Source of the DNA: an uncultured Arthrobacter sp. | Lineage (GTDB): Bacteria > Actinomycetota > Actinomycetes > Actinomycetales > Micrococcaceae | NCBI RefSeq assembly: GCF_947495145.1 | Contig: NZ_CANLXP010000006.1 | Span: forward strand, 1-64,000 | Length of the DNA: 64,000 nucleotides | Reading direction: 5' to 3' | Shown here: piece after piece, positions 1-9,801 of the stretch | Layout: the number at the start of each line of letters is the position of its first letter | How positions within the stretch are numbered: position 1 is the first letter of the stretch | Notes under the pieces: generated by a model | Seen by the model: only the letters and a program-made list of their open reading frames with translations | Databases searched by the model: none | Told to the model about the DNA's origin: nothing | Translations under genes and position numbers: made by a program

Positions 1-421
1 ACGAGATTCGGTTCGTCGAAGGCAACTGACGCGGCGGCGGATCTATGGGAAACTTGCATCTACGAGATGTCCTTCGACTTCGGGTAATTGGTTCTGTGGT
101 AAGTCCAATTTTCCCCGAAACGACGGGCATTTCGTGTTTAAAACGCCGGAGACAACCAAACCCTCATCGGTGGATCAAGGCTAAGGCCGTCTGCCAAAGA
201 GTTTGACTATTTGCCTTGCCGAACCAACCAAATCCGTTGACTTGTGACCGCCGACACATAAAGCTGTAAGGGTGAAGCCCTACAGGCTTCACATCTCTGC
301 TGGCACCCATCGCAACACATGGAATTCACTCACACCGGTCTCGGCCGTGCCAGCAGTGCTGCGGGGGGCTAGGAATGGACTCAAGCGGTATGGCCTTGAC
401 TGATCCTGACTAAGGAGAAGC
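1..421. other. Non-coding leader upstream of the SLH subtilase
   Basis: About 420 bases without a convincing complete gene. Bases 3-29 read GAG ATT CGG TTC GTC GAA GGC AAC TGA and could be the last eight codons of a gene entering from the left, but nothing supports this further. The stretch is less G+C-rich than the genes around it. A -35-like TTGACT at 237-242 is followed, 16 nt later, by TAAAGC at 259-264, a possible promoter for the subtilase. That would leave a 5' UTR of about 150 nt containing a perfect hairpin at 272-292. No known riboswitch consensus was recognised. Confidence 0.5.
272..292 (+). promoter_or_regulatory. Perfect 8-bp hairpin in the subtilase leader
   Basis: GTGAAGCC (272-279) and GGCTTCAC (285-292) form a perfect 8-bp stem with a 5-nt loop. 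It lies about 130 nt before the subtilase start, probably inside the transcript. No clear T-run follows, so it may be a regulatory or stabilising structure rather than a terminator. Confidence 0.45.
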
Positions 422-3400
422 ATGAGCAAGTCATACCGCCGGGGCTCGGGGAAGGCTGTGTTGGCATCGCTGACCGGTCTCGTCCTAGCTTCCAGCATGT
501 GGGCGCCTGCTTCGGCTGTCGAAGCGCCGGATGGCGCTCCCACAGCTGAAGGCCTGCAAGTCCAACCTTCAGCCGATTTGAAGATCGCACCGAGATTTCG
601 GGACACCGCCGGACAAGTCGCCGCTTACATCCAGTTCTCAGGCGAAGGTGCCTTCGAACAGACGCAGCCATTGTCGGTTGTCGCCGGTGATTCTGAGCCC
701 ATCCCTACTGCGGACCAGGTTCTTGGCATTCGCGCCGACATCCAGTCACAGGCAGATGAGGTTGCTGCCGAGGCGTCAGCCTCGCAGCTTTACACCACTA
801 CGAACACCATTCCCGGTGTGGCGATCCAAGGCGATGCCGAAGCCATCAGGGCTCTTGCCGCCCGCCCTGACGTGGTCAAGATCACTGGTATCGTACCCAA
901 AACTCCGGGCAACAAGGGCGCGGATATTGACACCCGCTCGCTGAACGCGTGGACCGAGCGGGACGAAACCGGTGAAGGTGTCACCATCGCCGTTCTGGAC
1001 ACCGGCCTGGACTACACCCACGCGGGCTTTGGTGGCGACGGAGAGATCGCGACATTTGAAGCCGCAAGCGCTCCTGAGGCGAACCTGCCCACCACGCCGC
1101 CCAACGAAGATTGGTATGATCCCGCCAAGTACAAGGGCGGCTGGGACCTCGTAGGCGATAACTACAACGCAGCGTCCACCGAAGCCGCGGATCTCATCCC
1201 GCAGCCGGACGCCAACCCCATGGATTGCCAGAGCCACGGCTCCCACGTTGCCGGAACCTCGTCAGGATATGGCGTCAACGCTGACGGCACCACCTTCGAC
1301 GGCGCATACAACCAACTGACAGCGGAGCAGGTCAACGAGATGAAAATCGGCCCGGGATCAGCTCCCGAGTCCGGCATCGTTGCACTACGCGTGTTTGGTT
1401 GCGAGGGCTCCAGTCTTGTTGTTGGACAGGCACTCGACCTGGTGCTCGATCCCAACCAGGACGGCGTTTTCGACGACGCGTCACAGGTTGTCAACATGTC
1501 CCTGGGCTCAAGTTTCCCAGCCTACGACGATCCTGAGAATGACATTGTGAACGCCCTGACTGGGTTGGGTGTCCTTTCCGTAGTCTCCGCCGGAAACGAC
1601 GGCGATATCTACGACATCGGGGGCTCACCTGGCAGCGCCAAGTCAGCGCTGACCGTAGCTGCCAGCGTAGGTTCACAGATCACGCTTGATGCTGTTGAAG
1701 TGCTCGCACCTGAAGATGTTGCGGGTACGGCTGCTGGCCAATACAGCGTCAACTTTGATTACGCTTCCGCCGACCCTGCCGTGCTCACGGGTACGGTAGT
1801 GAAGCCAGGCGAGGGTCTGGACCCGTTCGGATGTGAGACCTACCCTGCAGGTACTTTCGACGGCCAATGGGTCTGGCTGGAGTGGGAAGTTTCCGGCAGT
1901 CCCTTGCCCTGCCCCTCCGGTGCACGGTTCAACAACGTTGAGCAGGCTGGTGGCGCAGGCGTTGTCCTGAACTCCCCGCGCGACATCTTCGATGCCGGAA
2001 TCGCCGGAAACGCAACCATTCCCGGCGTCCAGTTCAACCGTGAGTTCTCCGAACGGCTGGATCCTGCAGCTGAGGCTGGCGAGTTGGATATTCGTCTCGA
2101 TGCCGACCTTCAGGCCACCGCAACCGGGCTATCAAATGCGCTGGACACGCTGGCTGCCTTCTCCTCGCGTGGAGTCCACGGCTCGAACGGTGTAGTGAAG
2201 CCGGACGTTGCCGCACCTGGCGTATCGATTGGCTCCGTGCAGGTTGGAACCGGCGATGGAGCGTCCGTCAAGAGCGGTACCTCCATGGCGGCGCCCCACA
2301 CCGCAGGCATCGCTGCCCTGGTGGTTGCCGCAACAGACTTCAACCCATACGAAGTCAAGAACATGATCATGAACACCGCAACAACCGATCTCTTGACGGC
2401 TGACGGCATAGAGTATGCACCCAATCGCGTCGGGTCAGGTCGCGTCGATGCCGTAGACGCACTGGATACGCCAGTGATCGCCTATGCTGCTGATGACCAG
2501 GCGCTGGGCTCAGTCAATTTCGGTGTAATGGAGCTCGGATCCGAGCCCGTAACCGAAGTTCGACAGATTACCGTTGAGAACAAGTCCGATGTTGTGAAGC
2601 GTTACACGGCTTCCTACCTTCAGGCATCCACGATGCCTGGTGTCGAAATCACTGTTGTCCCTCAGGTGCCCGTTGAGGGCGATCCTGATGCGTTCGACGT
2701 CTTCGGAAATGGAACAGCAACGCTGGACGTTACGCTGCAGATCGACGACCCAGCAGAACTTGCGAAAACCATCGATCCCGCAGCGGAAGTTATTCAACTA
2801 GGGGCACCTCGGCAGTTCCTTGCGGACGTTTCAGGGCGCATTCAGCTCGAAGGAGAGAACACGTTGCGCGTGCCTGTGTACTCGGCTCCGAAGCCAACCT
2901 CAGAAATGAGCGCTGGCCCCAGGATCGACTTCGCAGATGCGCAGACCATGGACACGCTGGTGACCCTTGAGGGACGAGGCCTGAGCCAAGGTGAAGGCGC
3001 TGCTAACTACACATCACTCGTGTCGCCACTCGTGCTGGGAACGGAAAGCCCTCGAGCCGATGAGCGTCCGTTGGAGTCCCTGTATTCGCTGGACCTGCGC
3101 ACTGTAGGTGCGGCGTCAACCGTGCCTGCGGTGATCGCCGCTGGCGATGATCCCTCAAGCGCAGAGACTCCAGGGTTGCTGAACATTGGTATCAGCACGT
3201 GGCAGAACTGGCCTCAACTGGCAGGAAACAACTCGGTAGAGGTTGAATTCGATACCGATGGCGACGGCGCAGCTGACTTCGTGGGCTTCACCGGCCGCGC
3301 CGACGGTCTTGACCTGATCATCTTCGACGTCTATGCACTCGATGCCGAAGGACAGCTCGTGGAGGACGAGGATGGTGTGCCGGTGCTGCTCGCGCAGACC

Positions 3401-4381
3401 TACGGAAACGGCGTCTTTGGCGACGTGGACACAAACACCTTCGACACGAATGTGATTACCTTCCCGTTCCCCGCCGCAGCGTTGGGTCTCGATCTGACGG
3501 CATCAGCACCGATCAGCTACAGGGTCTCGACCTTCAGCGCGTTCAATGTTGACCCTGACGGCGAGTCGCTTGGACCGGTGGACCAGACCGATTGGATTGG
3601 CTTCAACGTCACCGAACCGGCTCTATGGTTCACGGGCGAAACCCCCGCCACATCGTTCCTCGACGTGGACGGTGCAACGATTGAAGTTAACCGGGAACGT
3701 GGCATCACGGAGGCGAACGCTGTCTTCCTGCATCACCACAACGCCACCGACACCAAGGATGAAATTGTTCCCATCCAGGTTGACCTTCTGCGTTTCCCCG
3801 ATGTGCCGGGCAACCTGCATGAGGATGCGATCAATTGGCTGGCTGACGAGGGTCTCACCACGGGCTACCCGGATGGCACCTACCGCCCGCTGGCCTCGAT
3901 CAACCGCGATGCGATGGCGGCGTTCCTTTACCGTCTCGCAGGCGAGCCGGCCTTCTCCGCGCCAACGGTTTCTCCGTTCACGGACGTGCCGACTACCGAT
4001 CTCTTCTACAAGGAGATCACCTGGATGGAGTCGGTAGGGCTTACGGAAGGCTACGAGGAGGATGACGGAACATTCACGTATCGCCGCCTATCCCCGGTCA
4101 ACCGTGATGCGATGGCTGCCTTCATGAACAGGTTCTCGGGCCTGTACTGCAACATCGCTGACGCCGAGGAATACGTTGCACCGCAGGAGCCTCCGTTCCC
4201 GGACGTACCGGTAGATGACCTCTTCCACCGCGAAATTTCCTGGATGGCGGAGAACGAAATCACCACCGGCTGGCCCGACGGTGAGTACAAGCGTCTGCAG
4301 CCAGTGGCCCGTGATGCCATGGCAGCATTCATCGAGCGCCTTGACACCTATGTCGAGGAGAACGGCGGCTGCAACCCGTAA
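422..4381 (+). CDS. Secreted S8 subtilisin-like serine peptidase with three SLH-type repeats
   Basis: A predicted cell-surface endopeptidase of 1319 aa. The start has AAGGAG at 412-417. Residues 1 to about 32 form a signal peptide (charged start, hydrophobic core, AXA-like end), followed by a likely I9 propeptide to about residue 160. The catalytic triad is visible as Asp193 (VLDTGLD), His272 (SHGSHVAGT) and Ser621 (SGTSMAAPH). The long spacing between His and Ser fits a protease-associated (PA) insertion at about 420-560. Fn3-like beta segments follow. From about residue 1130 to the end there are three S-layer-homology-like repeats, each starting FPDVP or FTDVP and ending RDAMAAF, which normally attach proteins to the cell wall. 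Monocistronic, ending at a strong hairpin. The family call is secure; the substrate is unknown. Confidence 0.93.
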   Translation: MSKSYRRGSGKAVLASLTGLVLASSMWAPASAVEAPDGAPTAEGLQVQPSADLKIAPRFRDTAGQVAAYIQFSGEGAFEQTQPLSVVAGDSEPIPTADQVLGIRADIQSQADEVAAEASASQLYTTTNTIPGVAIQGDAEAIRALAARPDVVKITGIVPKTPGNKGADIDTRSLNAWTERDETGEGVTIAVLDTGLDYTHAGFGGDGEIATFEAASAPEANLPTTPPNEDWYDPAKYKGGWDLVGDNYNAASTEAADLIPQPDANPMDCQSHGSHVAGTSSGYGVNADGTTFDGAYNQLTAEQVNEMKIGPGSAPESGIVALRVFGCEGSSLVVGQALDLVLDPNQDGVFDDASQVVNMSLGSSFPAYDDPENDIVNALTGLGVLSVVSAGNDGDIYDIGGSPGSAKSALTVAASVGSQITLDAVEVLAPEDVAGTAAGQYSVNFDYASADPAVLTGTVVKPGEGLDPFGCETYPAGTFDGQWVWLEWEVSGSPLPCPSGARFNNVEQAGGAGVVLNSPRDIFDAGIAGNATIPGVQFNREFSERLDPAAEAGELDIRLDADLQATATGLSNALDTLAAFSSRGVHGSNGVVKPDVAAPGVSIGSVQVGTGDGASVKSGTSMAAPHTAGIAALVVAATDFNPYEVKNMIMNTATTDLLTADGIEYAPNRVGSGRVDAVDALDTPVIAYAADDQALGSVNFGVMELGSEPVTEVRQITVENKSDVVKRYTASYLQASTMPGVEITVVPQVPVEGDPDAFDVFGNGTATLDVTLQIDDPAELAKTIDPAAEVIQLGAPRQFLADVSGRIQLEGENTLRVPVYSAPKPTSEMSAGPRIDFADAQTMDTLVTLEGRGLSQGEGAANYTSLVSPLVLGTESPRADERPLESLYSLDLRTVGAASTVPAVIAAGDDPSSAETPGLLNIGISTWQNWPQLAGNNSVEVEFDTDGDGAADFVGFTGRADGLDLIIFDVYALDAEGQLVEDEDGVPVLLAQTYGNGVFGDVDTNTFDTNVITFPFPAAALGLDLTASAPISYRVSTFSAFNVDPDGESLGPVDQTDWIGFNVTEPALWFTGETPATSFLDVDGATIEVNRERGITEANAVFLHHHNATDTKDEIVPIQVDLLRFPDVPGNLHEDAINWLADEGLTTGYPDGTYRPLASINRDAMAAFLYRLAGEPAFSAPTVSPFTDVPTTDLFYKEITWMESVGLTEGYEEDDGTFTYRRLSPVNRDAMAAFMNRFSGLYCNIADAEEYVAPQEPPFPDVPVDDLFHREISWMAENEITTGWPDGEYKRLQPVARDAMAAFIERLDTYVEENGGCNP

Positions 4382-4400
4382 GGGTAAGCAATAGCCAATA

Positions 4401-4440
4401 GAAAGTGGCGGTCACCCGGAAACGGGCGGCCGCCACTTTC
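4401..4440. terminator. Bidirectional hairpin between the subtilase and the CGNR gene
   Basis: GAAAGTGGCGG (4401-4411) pairs perfectly with CCGCCACTTTC (4430-4440), an 11-bp stem, and an inner CCCG/CGGG stem can extend it. It lies between two convergent genes and probably ends both transcripts, though neither side has a long T-run. Confidence 0.75.
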
Positions 4441-4455
4441 GTCTTACATGCGACG

Positions 4456-4995
4456 CTACCCGGCCTTCTCGGCCAGCCTCGCGCGATACGCCGCCACCGC
4501 AGCCCGGTTCCCGCAACCGGATTCGCAGAACCGCCGGGACCGGTTTTTCGACAGATCCACCAGTACGTTCCCGCAGTCCGGCGACGCGCAGGTCCGCACC
4601 CGACTCAGCTCCTTGCTCCGCACCAGATCGACGAAGGCCATTGCCGCCTCGACTGCCATGCGCGCCGAAAGCGGAGCCTCCCGCGGCACTGCATGGATGT
4701 GATAATCCCAGGAATCGTGACGGACCAACTGCGGCAGGGCGCTGAACTCACGCAGCAGCGCGTTCACCGCCTCGACCACCGCGTCCTCGCTCCCACCCCA
4801 GAGCGCCCGCAGGCGGGGGCGCAAATGACGGACGGCGTCGAGCTCTGCGTAGTCGAGCGCCAGGTTGCCGGTCCAGTTCCAGTCGCGGGCAAACCGGACC
4901 AGCGAGTCAACGTCGGGGAGCTGTTCGCCGTCCTCGGTATTCACGAGCGCGGCGGCGCTCCGCAGCCCCTCTTCGGTGTCATTGGCAAAAAGCAT
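4456..4995 (-). CDS. CGNR zinc-finger protein (ABATE domain), putative regulator
   Basis: 179 aa. The C-terminus has the treble-clef CGNR motif: Cys136-x4-Cys141, then Cys157-x3-Cys161-Gly-Asn-Arg164. This defines the CGNR family, whose N-terminal part is a stress-response (ABATE-like) domain. Such proteins are small and are thought to bind nucleic acid as transcription factors; no target is known here. It lies just downstream of the RamB-type regulator on the same strand (27 bases apart), so the two may be co-transcribed. The hairpin at 4401-4440 follows its stop. The family is confident, the function is not. Confidence 0.85.
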   Translation of the reverse strand: MLFANDTEEGLRSAAALVNTEDGEQLPDVDSLVRFARDWNWTGNLALDYAELDAVRHLRPRLRALWGGSEDAVVEAVNALLREFSALPQLVRHDSWDYHIHAVPREAPLSARMAVEAAMAFVDLVRSKELSRVRTCASPDCGNVLVDLSKNRSRRFCESGCGNRAAVAAYRARLAEKAG

Positions 4996-5022
4996 GGTGG
5001 CTCCTGTCAGTCTCGCTCCAGA

Positions 5023-6504
5023 CTAGCCCGAGTGCGCCTGCAGGAAGGAGTACACCTCGGTCTCGTCCACGCCCGGAAATGCGCCCGGCGGCATGGCAGC
5101 GAGCAGGTGAGAGTGCGCACGCGCGCTGGGCCAGGCGTAGCCTGACCACTCGCCGGCCAACGACGACGGCGGCAGCTTGCAACATGATTCCTCCGGACAG
5201 CGGGACTCACCACGGATGGAGGTATCGCGTCCGCGAAACCATTTCACGTGCGCATACGGCACGCCGACGCTGAGGGAGAACTCGCCGGCAGCGGCCCGCT
5301 CGGTGCGGGCGGTACACCAGTAGGTGCCGCTCGGCGTATCGGTGTATTGGCTGTAGGCGGAGAAGCGGTCCGGAACATCGAACACCACCCGGGAGGTCCA
5401 CTTCCTGCAGGAGGGCTGACCCTCAATGGCGCCGGTGTGGTCCTGCGGAAAGGTTACGCCGTCGTTCTCGTAGGCCTTATAGATGATCCCGCTCTGGTGG
5501 GTCTTCTGAAAATGGGTGGGGATGCCGAGGTGTTGGGTTGCGAGGTTGGTGAACCGGTGGGCCGCGGTCTCGTAGGAGACGGCAAACGCATCCCGAACGT
5601 CCTCGACCGCGATCTCCTTGGCTGACTTAGCCGCCTGGAGGAAATCGACCGTGGCTTTCTCGGGCAGCAGGAGCGCCGCCGCAAAGTAGTTGGTAGCCAC
5701 CCGCTGCCTCAGGAACTCACGATAATTCTCGGGTGTTTCATGCTGCAGCACGTAGTGGCCAAGGGCCTGGAGCAGGACGGACCGCGGGTCGTGGTCCGTC
5801 CGCTGCGACTGTGTGAGGTAGATGCGCCGATTCTTCAGATCCGTCACTGAACGGGTGGAATGCGGCAGGTCCCCCACATGGTGCAGCGTAAAGCCGAGGT
5901 GCGCAGCGATGTCGGCGATGAGGTGCTGCGAGAGCGGGCCGCTGGTATGTCCGACGGACGCAAGGACCTTCTGCGCCTCCGCCTCGATATCCGTGAAATA
6001 GTTGTTCTGCCGCCGCATGAGGCCGCGGAGTTCGGCGTTGGCACGGCGGGCCTCCTCGGGCGTTGCGACCTGCTCATTCAACCGGCGTTCGAGCTCCGCC
6101 TGCAACCCCACCAGCGCCTCCAGCGCCTCCATCGGTAGCCGCGCCGACGTGCGGACCTTCGGCAGGCCGAGTGACTCGTACAGCGGGCCGCGTTGCGCGC
6201 GTTCCAGCGAAATCTCAAGCGCAGCGCGCCGGCTGGGCGGTTCCGCACCGAGCAGCTGGTCGATGCTCACCCCGAGCGCCTTCGCGAGCGACTGCAGCAT
6301 GCCCAGCCGGGGTTCACGCTTGCCGTTCTCCATCAGCGAGAGCTGGGAAGGCGCAGTCCCGACGACGGCGCCCAGCTCCTCCAGCGTCATGCGCCGGCTC
6401 TTGCGGAGGTGCCGCAGGCGACGGCCAAGGCTGATCGCGTCCTCACCTTCGGCGACTGACTCGGTTTCGGGCTGCCGGGTGCGATTCCAGCTGGAAGTCG
6501 TCAT
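5023..6504 (-). CDS. ramB: RamB/ScfR-type regulator of acetate and short-chain acyl metabolism
   Basis: 493 aa. An XRE-type helix-turn-helix occupies about residues 25-85, followed by a coiled region and an IrrE-like domain (about 190-320). There the usual HExxH is degenerate (QALGHYVLQH, 246-255), as in the RamB/MccR/ScfR family. The C-terminal domain is Cys-rich (CRKW, then CPEESCC). In Corynebacterium and Mycobacterium RamB controls isocitrate lyase and senses short-chain acyl status. Here it is divergent from aceA, the same arrangement as in mycobacteria. The mRNA appears leaderless: TATGGT at 6511-6516 lies exactly 6 nt before ATG, and a 16-bp palindrome overlaps the promoter, suggesting autoregulation. 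Assignment rests on domains plus context. Confidence 0.88.
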   Translation of the reverse strand: MTTSSWNRTRQPETESVAEGEDAISLGRRLRHLRKSRRMTLEELGAVVGTAPSQLSLMENGKREPRLGMLQSLAKALGVSIDQLLGAEPPSRRAALEISLERAQRGPLYESLGLPKVRTSARLPMEALEALVGLQAELERRLNEQVATPEEARRANAELRGLMRRQNNYFTDIEAEAQKVLASVGHTSGPLSQHLIADIAAHLGFTLHHVGDLPHSTRSVTDLKNRRIYLTQSQRTDHDPRSVLLQALGHYVLQHETPENYREFLRQRVATNYFAAALLLPEKATVDFLQAAKSAKEIAVEDVRDAFAVSYETAAHRFTNLATQHLGIPTHFQKTHQSGIIYKAYENDGVTFPQDHTGAIEGQPSCRKWTSRVVFDVPDRFSAYSQYTDTPSGTYWCTARTERAAAGEFSLSVGVPYAHVKWFRGRDTSIRGESRCPEESCCKLPPSSLAGEWSGYAWPSARAHSHLLAAMPPGAFPGVDETEVYSFLQAHSG

Positions 6505-6510
6505 TTCTTG

Positions 6511-6536
6511 ACCATACGCGAAGAAACGCGTTTCTT
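6511..6536 (-). promoter_or_regulatory. Leaderless ramB promoter with 16-bp palindromic operator
   Basis: On the minus strand, TATGGT (6516-6511) is a -10 box 6 nt before the ramB ATG. The perfect palindrome AAGAAACGCGTTTCTT (6521-6536) covers the -35/-10 spacer. A bound protein there would block ramB and could also act on aceA 100 bases away. RamB itself is the obvious candidate, by position only. Confidence 0.6.
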
Positions 6537-6638
6537 TCCAGAGGTTTGCTCTAGTTGAAGGGTTGAAGGATGCTGAATCGTTGATTTCGCCACGTAATTA
6601 CCGCAGAGGCATAGACGCCTCCCGGAAGGAGAAACGCA

Positions 6639-7958
6639 ATGACGCAGGAAGCCGGAACCCCAGGCAGCAACACCCGCACCGAAGCAGTGCGCGAACTCGA
6701 GCTTGAGTGGGCAGCTGATCCGCGCTGGGAAGGGATCCAGCGTGATTACTCGGCTGCCGACGTCGTACGCCTTCGCGGAAGTGTTCAGGAGGAACACACG
6801 CTTGCCCGCCGTGGCGCACAAAAGCTGTGGCAGCAGCTCACCACCCAGGCGCAGACTGGCGAGTACACCCACGCACTCGGTGCGCTGACCGGCAACCAGG
6901 CTGTGCAGCAGGTGAAGGCGGGGCTGAAAGCAATCTACCTGTCCGGCTGGCAGGTTGCCGCTGACGCCAATCTTTCCGGCCAGACGTATCCCGACCAGTC
7001 GCTCTACCCGGCCAACTCGGTTCCGCAGGTGGTGCGGCGTATCAACAACGCGCTTCAGCGTGCGGACCACATCGAGTGGGCGGAAGGGACTCAGTCAGTC
7101 GAAGACTGGCTCGTGCCTATCGTCGCGGACGCCGAGGCCGGTTTCGGCGGCCCGCTCAACGCGTTCGAGCTCATGAAGTCGATGATCGCCGCCGGTGCTT
7201 CGGGCGTGCACTGGGAAGACCAGCTGGCGTCCGAGAAGAAGTGCGGGCACCTTGGCGGCAAGGTCCTGATTCCCACGCAGCAGCATGTCCGCACGCTGAA
7301 CGCGGCGAGGCTGGCGGCCGACGTCGCCGGCGTGCCGTCGGTCATCGTGGCACGGACTGACGCGGAAGCGGCGACACTTCTCACGTCCGACGTCGATGAG
7401 CGGGACCGTCCGTTCCTTACCGGAGGACGCACACCGGAAGGGTTCTACGAGGTCCGCAACGGCATCGAGCCGTGCATTGCCCGGGCACACGCATACGCTC
7501 CTTACGCCGATCTGATCTGGATGGAGACCGGCACCCCGGACCTTGGTCTGGCCAGGCGCTTCGCGGAATCCGTCAAGGCCGAGTTCCCGGACCAGATGCT
7601 CGCCTACAACTGCTCGCCGTCCTTCAACTGGCGCAAGCACCTCGACGACGCGACCATCGCCAAATTCCAGCGTGAGCTCGGCGCCATGGGATTCACCTTC
7701 CAGTTCATTACCCTCGCCGGATTCCATGCGCTGAACTACTCGATGTTCGACCTCGCCCACGGCTACGCGACCGAAGGCATGAGCGCCTACGTGGAGCTTC
7801 AGGAGAAGGAATTCGCCTCCGAAGCACGCGGCTACACCGCAACGCGCCACCAGCGCGAGGTCGGCACCGGCTACTTCGACCAGGTAGCAAGCGCCCTCAA
7901 CCCCACGGGCAGCACCCTCGCCCTCGCCGGCTCCACCGAGACCCAGCAGTTCTCCTAA
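6639..7958 (+). CDS. aceA: Isocitrate lyase
   Basis: Cleaves isocitrate to glyoxylate and succinate, the first step of the glyoxylate shunt needed for growth on acetate and fatty acids; cytosolic. 439 aa, the usual length of bacterial AceA. The catalytic signature KKCGH lies at residues 200-204 with the nucleophilic Cys202, and the Mg2+/substrate-binding region [12 protein letters not shown]-like segment is present upstream. GGAAGGAG lies just before the start. Divergent from ramB, whose product probably regulates it, and followed in the same direction by malate synthase with a palindromic repeat between them. Confidence 0.97.
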   Translation: MTQEAGTPGSNTRTEAVRELELEWAADPRWEGIQRDYSAADVVRLRGSVQEEHTLARRGAQKLWQQLTTQAQTGEYTHALGALTGNQAVQQVKAGLKAIYLSGWQVAADANLSGQTYPDQSLYPANSVPQVVRRINNALQRADHIEWAEGTQSVEDWLVPIVADAEAGFGGPLNAFELMKSMIAAGASGVHWEDQLASEKKCGHLGGKVLIPTQQHVRTLNAARLAADVAGVPSVIVARTDAEAATLLTSDVDERDRPFLTGGRTPEGFYEVRNGIEPCIARAHAYAPYADLIWMETGTPDLGLARRFAESVKAEFPDQMLAYNCSPSFNWRKHLDDATIAKFQRELGAMGFTFQFITLAGFHALNYSMFDLAHGYATEGMSAYVELQEKEFASEARGYTATRHQREVGTGYFDQVASALNPTGSTLALAGSTETQQFS

Positions 7959-7969
7959 CCCCTCCCCTT

Positions 7970-8025
7970 GAGTTGGCAGGACACACCCCTTATCGGCACC
8001 CATTCGGGGCGTGTCCTGCCAACTC
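7970..8025. repeat. Palindromic repeat element, copy A
   Basis: Two 20-nt arms (7970-7989 and 8006-8025) are complementary at 19 of 20 positions around a 16-nt loop. The core is GGCAGGACAC/GTGTCCTGCC. It lies between aceA and aceB. Copies B (9689-9748) and C (27536-27599) share the arms and the 16-nt loop length. As RNA it would form a very stable hairpin that could stop, stabilise or process the aceA mRNA. Confidence 0.9.
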
Positions 8026-8053
8026 GACGCAAGCTTTTGAAGGAGCACCTTCC

Positions 8054-9679
8054 ATGAACATCACCAGCCTCAACGGCATCACACTGACCGCACCACCTGT
8101 CCCCCGCGAGGACGAAATCCTTACCCCCGAAGCGCTGAACTTCCTCCGCGAGCTCCACGCCTTCGCGGAGCCCCGCCGCCAGGAGTTGCTCCAGCGCCGC
8201 CGGGAAGCCCGCAACCGGATCGCGCGCGGGGAGGACCCGCGGTTCCTGGCGCACACCGCACATATAAGGAACGACGGCGGCTGGCGGGTCGCGCCGCCGG
8301 CTCCCGGTCTGGAGGACCGCCGGGTCGAAATCACCGGACCGGTGGACCGCAAGATGACGGTCAACGCCCTGAACTCCGGGGCAAACGTCTGGCTGGCAGA
8401 CCTTGAAGATTCGCTGACCCCCACCTGGCCCAACGTCATCAATGGACAACTCAACCTGCACGACGCGCTGCGACGCCGCATCGACTTCACCACCGAAGAG
8501 GGCAAGGAGTATCGGCTTGGCGAGAAGCTGCCCACCGTCGTCGTGCGTCCGCGGGGCTGGCACCTGCCGGAACAGCACCTGCTGGTCGACGGCGAACCGA
8601 TCTCGGGCAGCATCGTGGACTTCGGCCTCTACTTCTTCCATAACGCCCACAGGCTCATAGACTCCGGCCGCGGACCCTACTTCTACCTGCCGAAGCTTGA
8701 GAACCACCTCGAAGCCCGGCTGTGGAACGACATCTTCATCCGCTCCCAGCAGCTGCTCGGCATCCCCCGCGGCACCATCCGCGCCACAGTTCTCATCGAG
8801 ACCATCACCGCCGCCTTCGAGATGGAGGAAATTCTCTACGAACTGCGCGAACACTCTTCCGGCCTGAACGCCGGCCGGTGGGACTACATCTTCTCGCTGA
8901 TCAAGAACTTCCGTCTCCGTGGCCCCCGGTTTGTCCTGCCTGACCGAACCATGGTCACCATGACCGCTCCGTTCATGCGCGCCTACACCGAACAGCTGGT
9001 GCGCGCGTGCCATCGACGCGGTGCCCATGCCATCGGCGGCCCGGCCGCATTCGTTCCCAGCCGACGGGATGACGCCATCAACGCCATCGCCCGCGAGCAA
9101 GCCCGCACCGAAAAGTCGCGTGAGGTCGGCGACGGTTTCGACGGCGCCTGGGTGGCACACCCTGATCTGGTTCCGGTGGCCCGTGCCGTGTTCGACGTGG
9201 TGCTAGGCGACCGTCCTCACCAGTTGGAGCGCCAGCGCACGGACGTAGTGCCCGATGACCGCGCCCTCATCAACCTCACCGGCACGCAGGGGCTCATCAC
9301 GGAAGCGGGCATCCGGACCAACCTGACGGTAGGCGTCCGCTATCTTGAGACCTGGCTGCGCGGCCACGGCGCGGTGACGCTCAAGAACCTGATGGAGGAC
9401 GCCGCCACCGCGGAAATCTCCCGTTCGCAGATCTGGCAGTGGATTCGCGTTCAAGCGGTAACCGACACGGGTGAGATCATCACCCGCGAGTGGGTGGAAC
9501 AGCTGTTGGACGACGAGTTCGAGCGGCTGCCCCGCTTCGATGATGATCGCTATGACGACGCACGGAGGCTCTTCGAGGAAGTGGCCCTCCGCGAGGACTT
9601 CCCCGAATTCCTCACCCTCCCCGCCTACACCCGGCACCTCTGCGCCGGGCAGCGTCCGGTTCTGGCTCTGCAGCGCTAG
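8054..9679 (+). CDS. aceB: Malate synthase A
   Basis: Condenses glyoxylate with acetyl-CoA to malate, the second step of the glyoxylate shunt. 541 aa from the ATG at 8054, which has GAAGGAG at 8039-8045. An in-frame ATG at 7973 would be longer, but it lies inside palindromic repeat A and adds non-conserved residues, so I reject it. The family signature around EHSSGLNAGRWDYIFS is clear, as are VRPRGWHL and the C-terminal catalytic domain. Length fits the AceB (A-type) class, not the longer GlcB. Likely co-regulated with aceA. Confidence 0.96.
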   Translation: MNITSLNGITLTAPPVPREDEILTPEALNFLRELHAFAEPRRQELLQRRREARNRIARGEDPRFLAHTAHIRNDGGWRVAPPAPGLEDRRVEITGPVDRKMTVNALNSGANVWLADLEDSLTPTWPNVINGQLNLHDALRRRIDFTTEEGKEYRLGEKLPTVVVRPRGWHLPEQHLLVDGEPISGSIVDFGLYFFHNAHRLIDSGRGPYFYLPKLENHLEARLWNDIFIRSQQLLGIPRGTIRATVLIETITAAFEMEEILYELREHSSGLNAGRWDYIFSLIKNFRLRGPRFVLPDRTMVTMTAPFMRAYTEQLVRACHRRGAHAIGGPAAFVPSRRDDAINAIAREQARTEKSREVGDGFDGAWVAHPDLVPVARAVFDVVLGDRPHQLERQRTDVVPDDRALINLTGTQGLITEAGIRTNLTVGVRYLETWLRGHGAVTLKNLMEDAATAEISRSQIWQWIRVQAVTDTGEIITREWVEQLLDDEFERLPRFDDDRYDDARRLFEEVALREDFPEFLTLPAYTRHLCAGQRPVLALQR

Positions 9680-9688
9680 CTCCTCCCA

Positions 9689-9748
9689 TTGAATTGGCAG
9701 GACACGCCCCTAATGCGCGCGCAAAAGGGGTGTGTCTTGCCAACTCAA
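9689..9748. repeat. Palindromic repeat element, copy B
   Basis: 22-nt arms at 9689-9710 and 9727-9748 pair with only three mismatches, all of which would be G-U wobbles in one RNA strand, around a 16-nt loop. Same family as copies A and C. Located between aceB and the DsbA/FrnE-like gene. Confidence 0.9.
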
Positions 9749-9801
9749 CGTGGACTTCTGGGACGGGAATAGCGCGCCGCGCCCCTTCCGTTGGAACAGG
9801 T

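Noticed and set aside
7970-8025. Insertion sequence or transposon end
   Set aside because: No transposase is encoded near any of the three copies, and no target duplication could be seen; better described as a palindromic repeat.
7955-9160. 401-codon minus-strand frame opposite aceB
   Set aside because: Malate synthase on the plus strand is unequivocal; this is a shadow.
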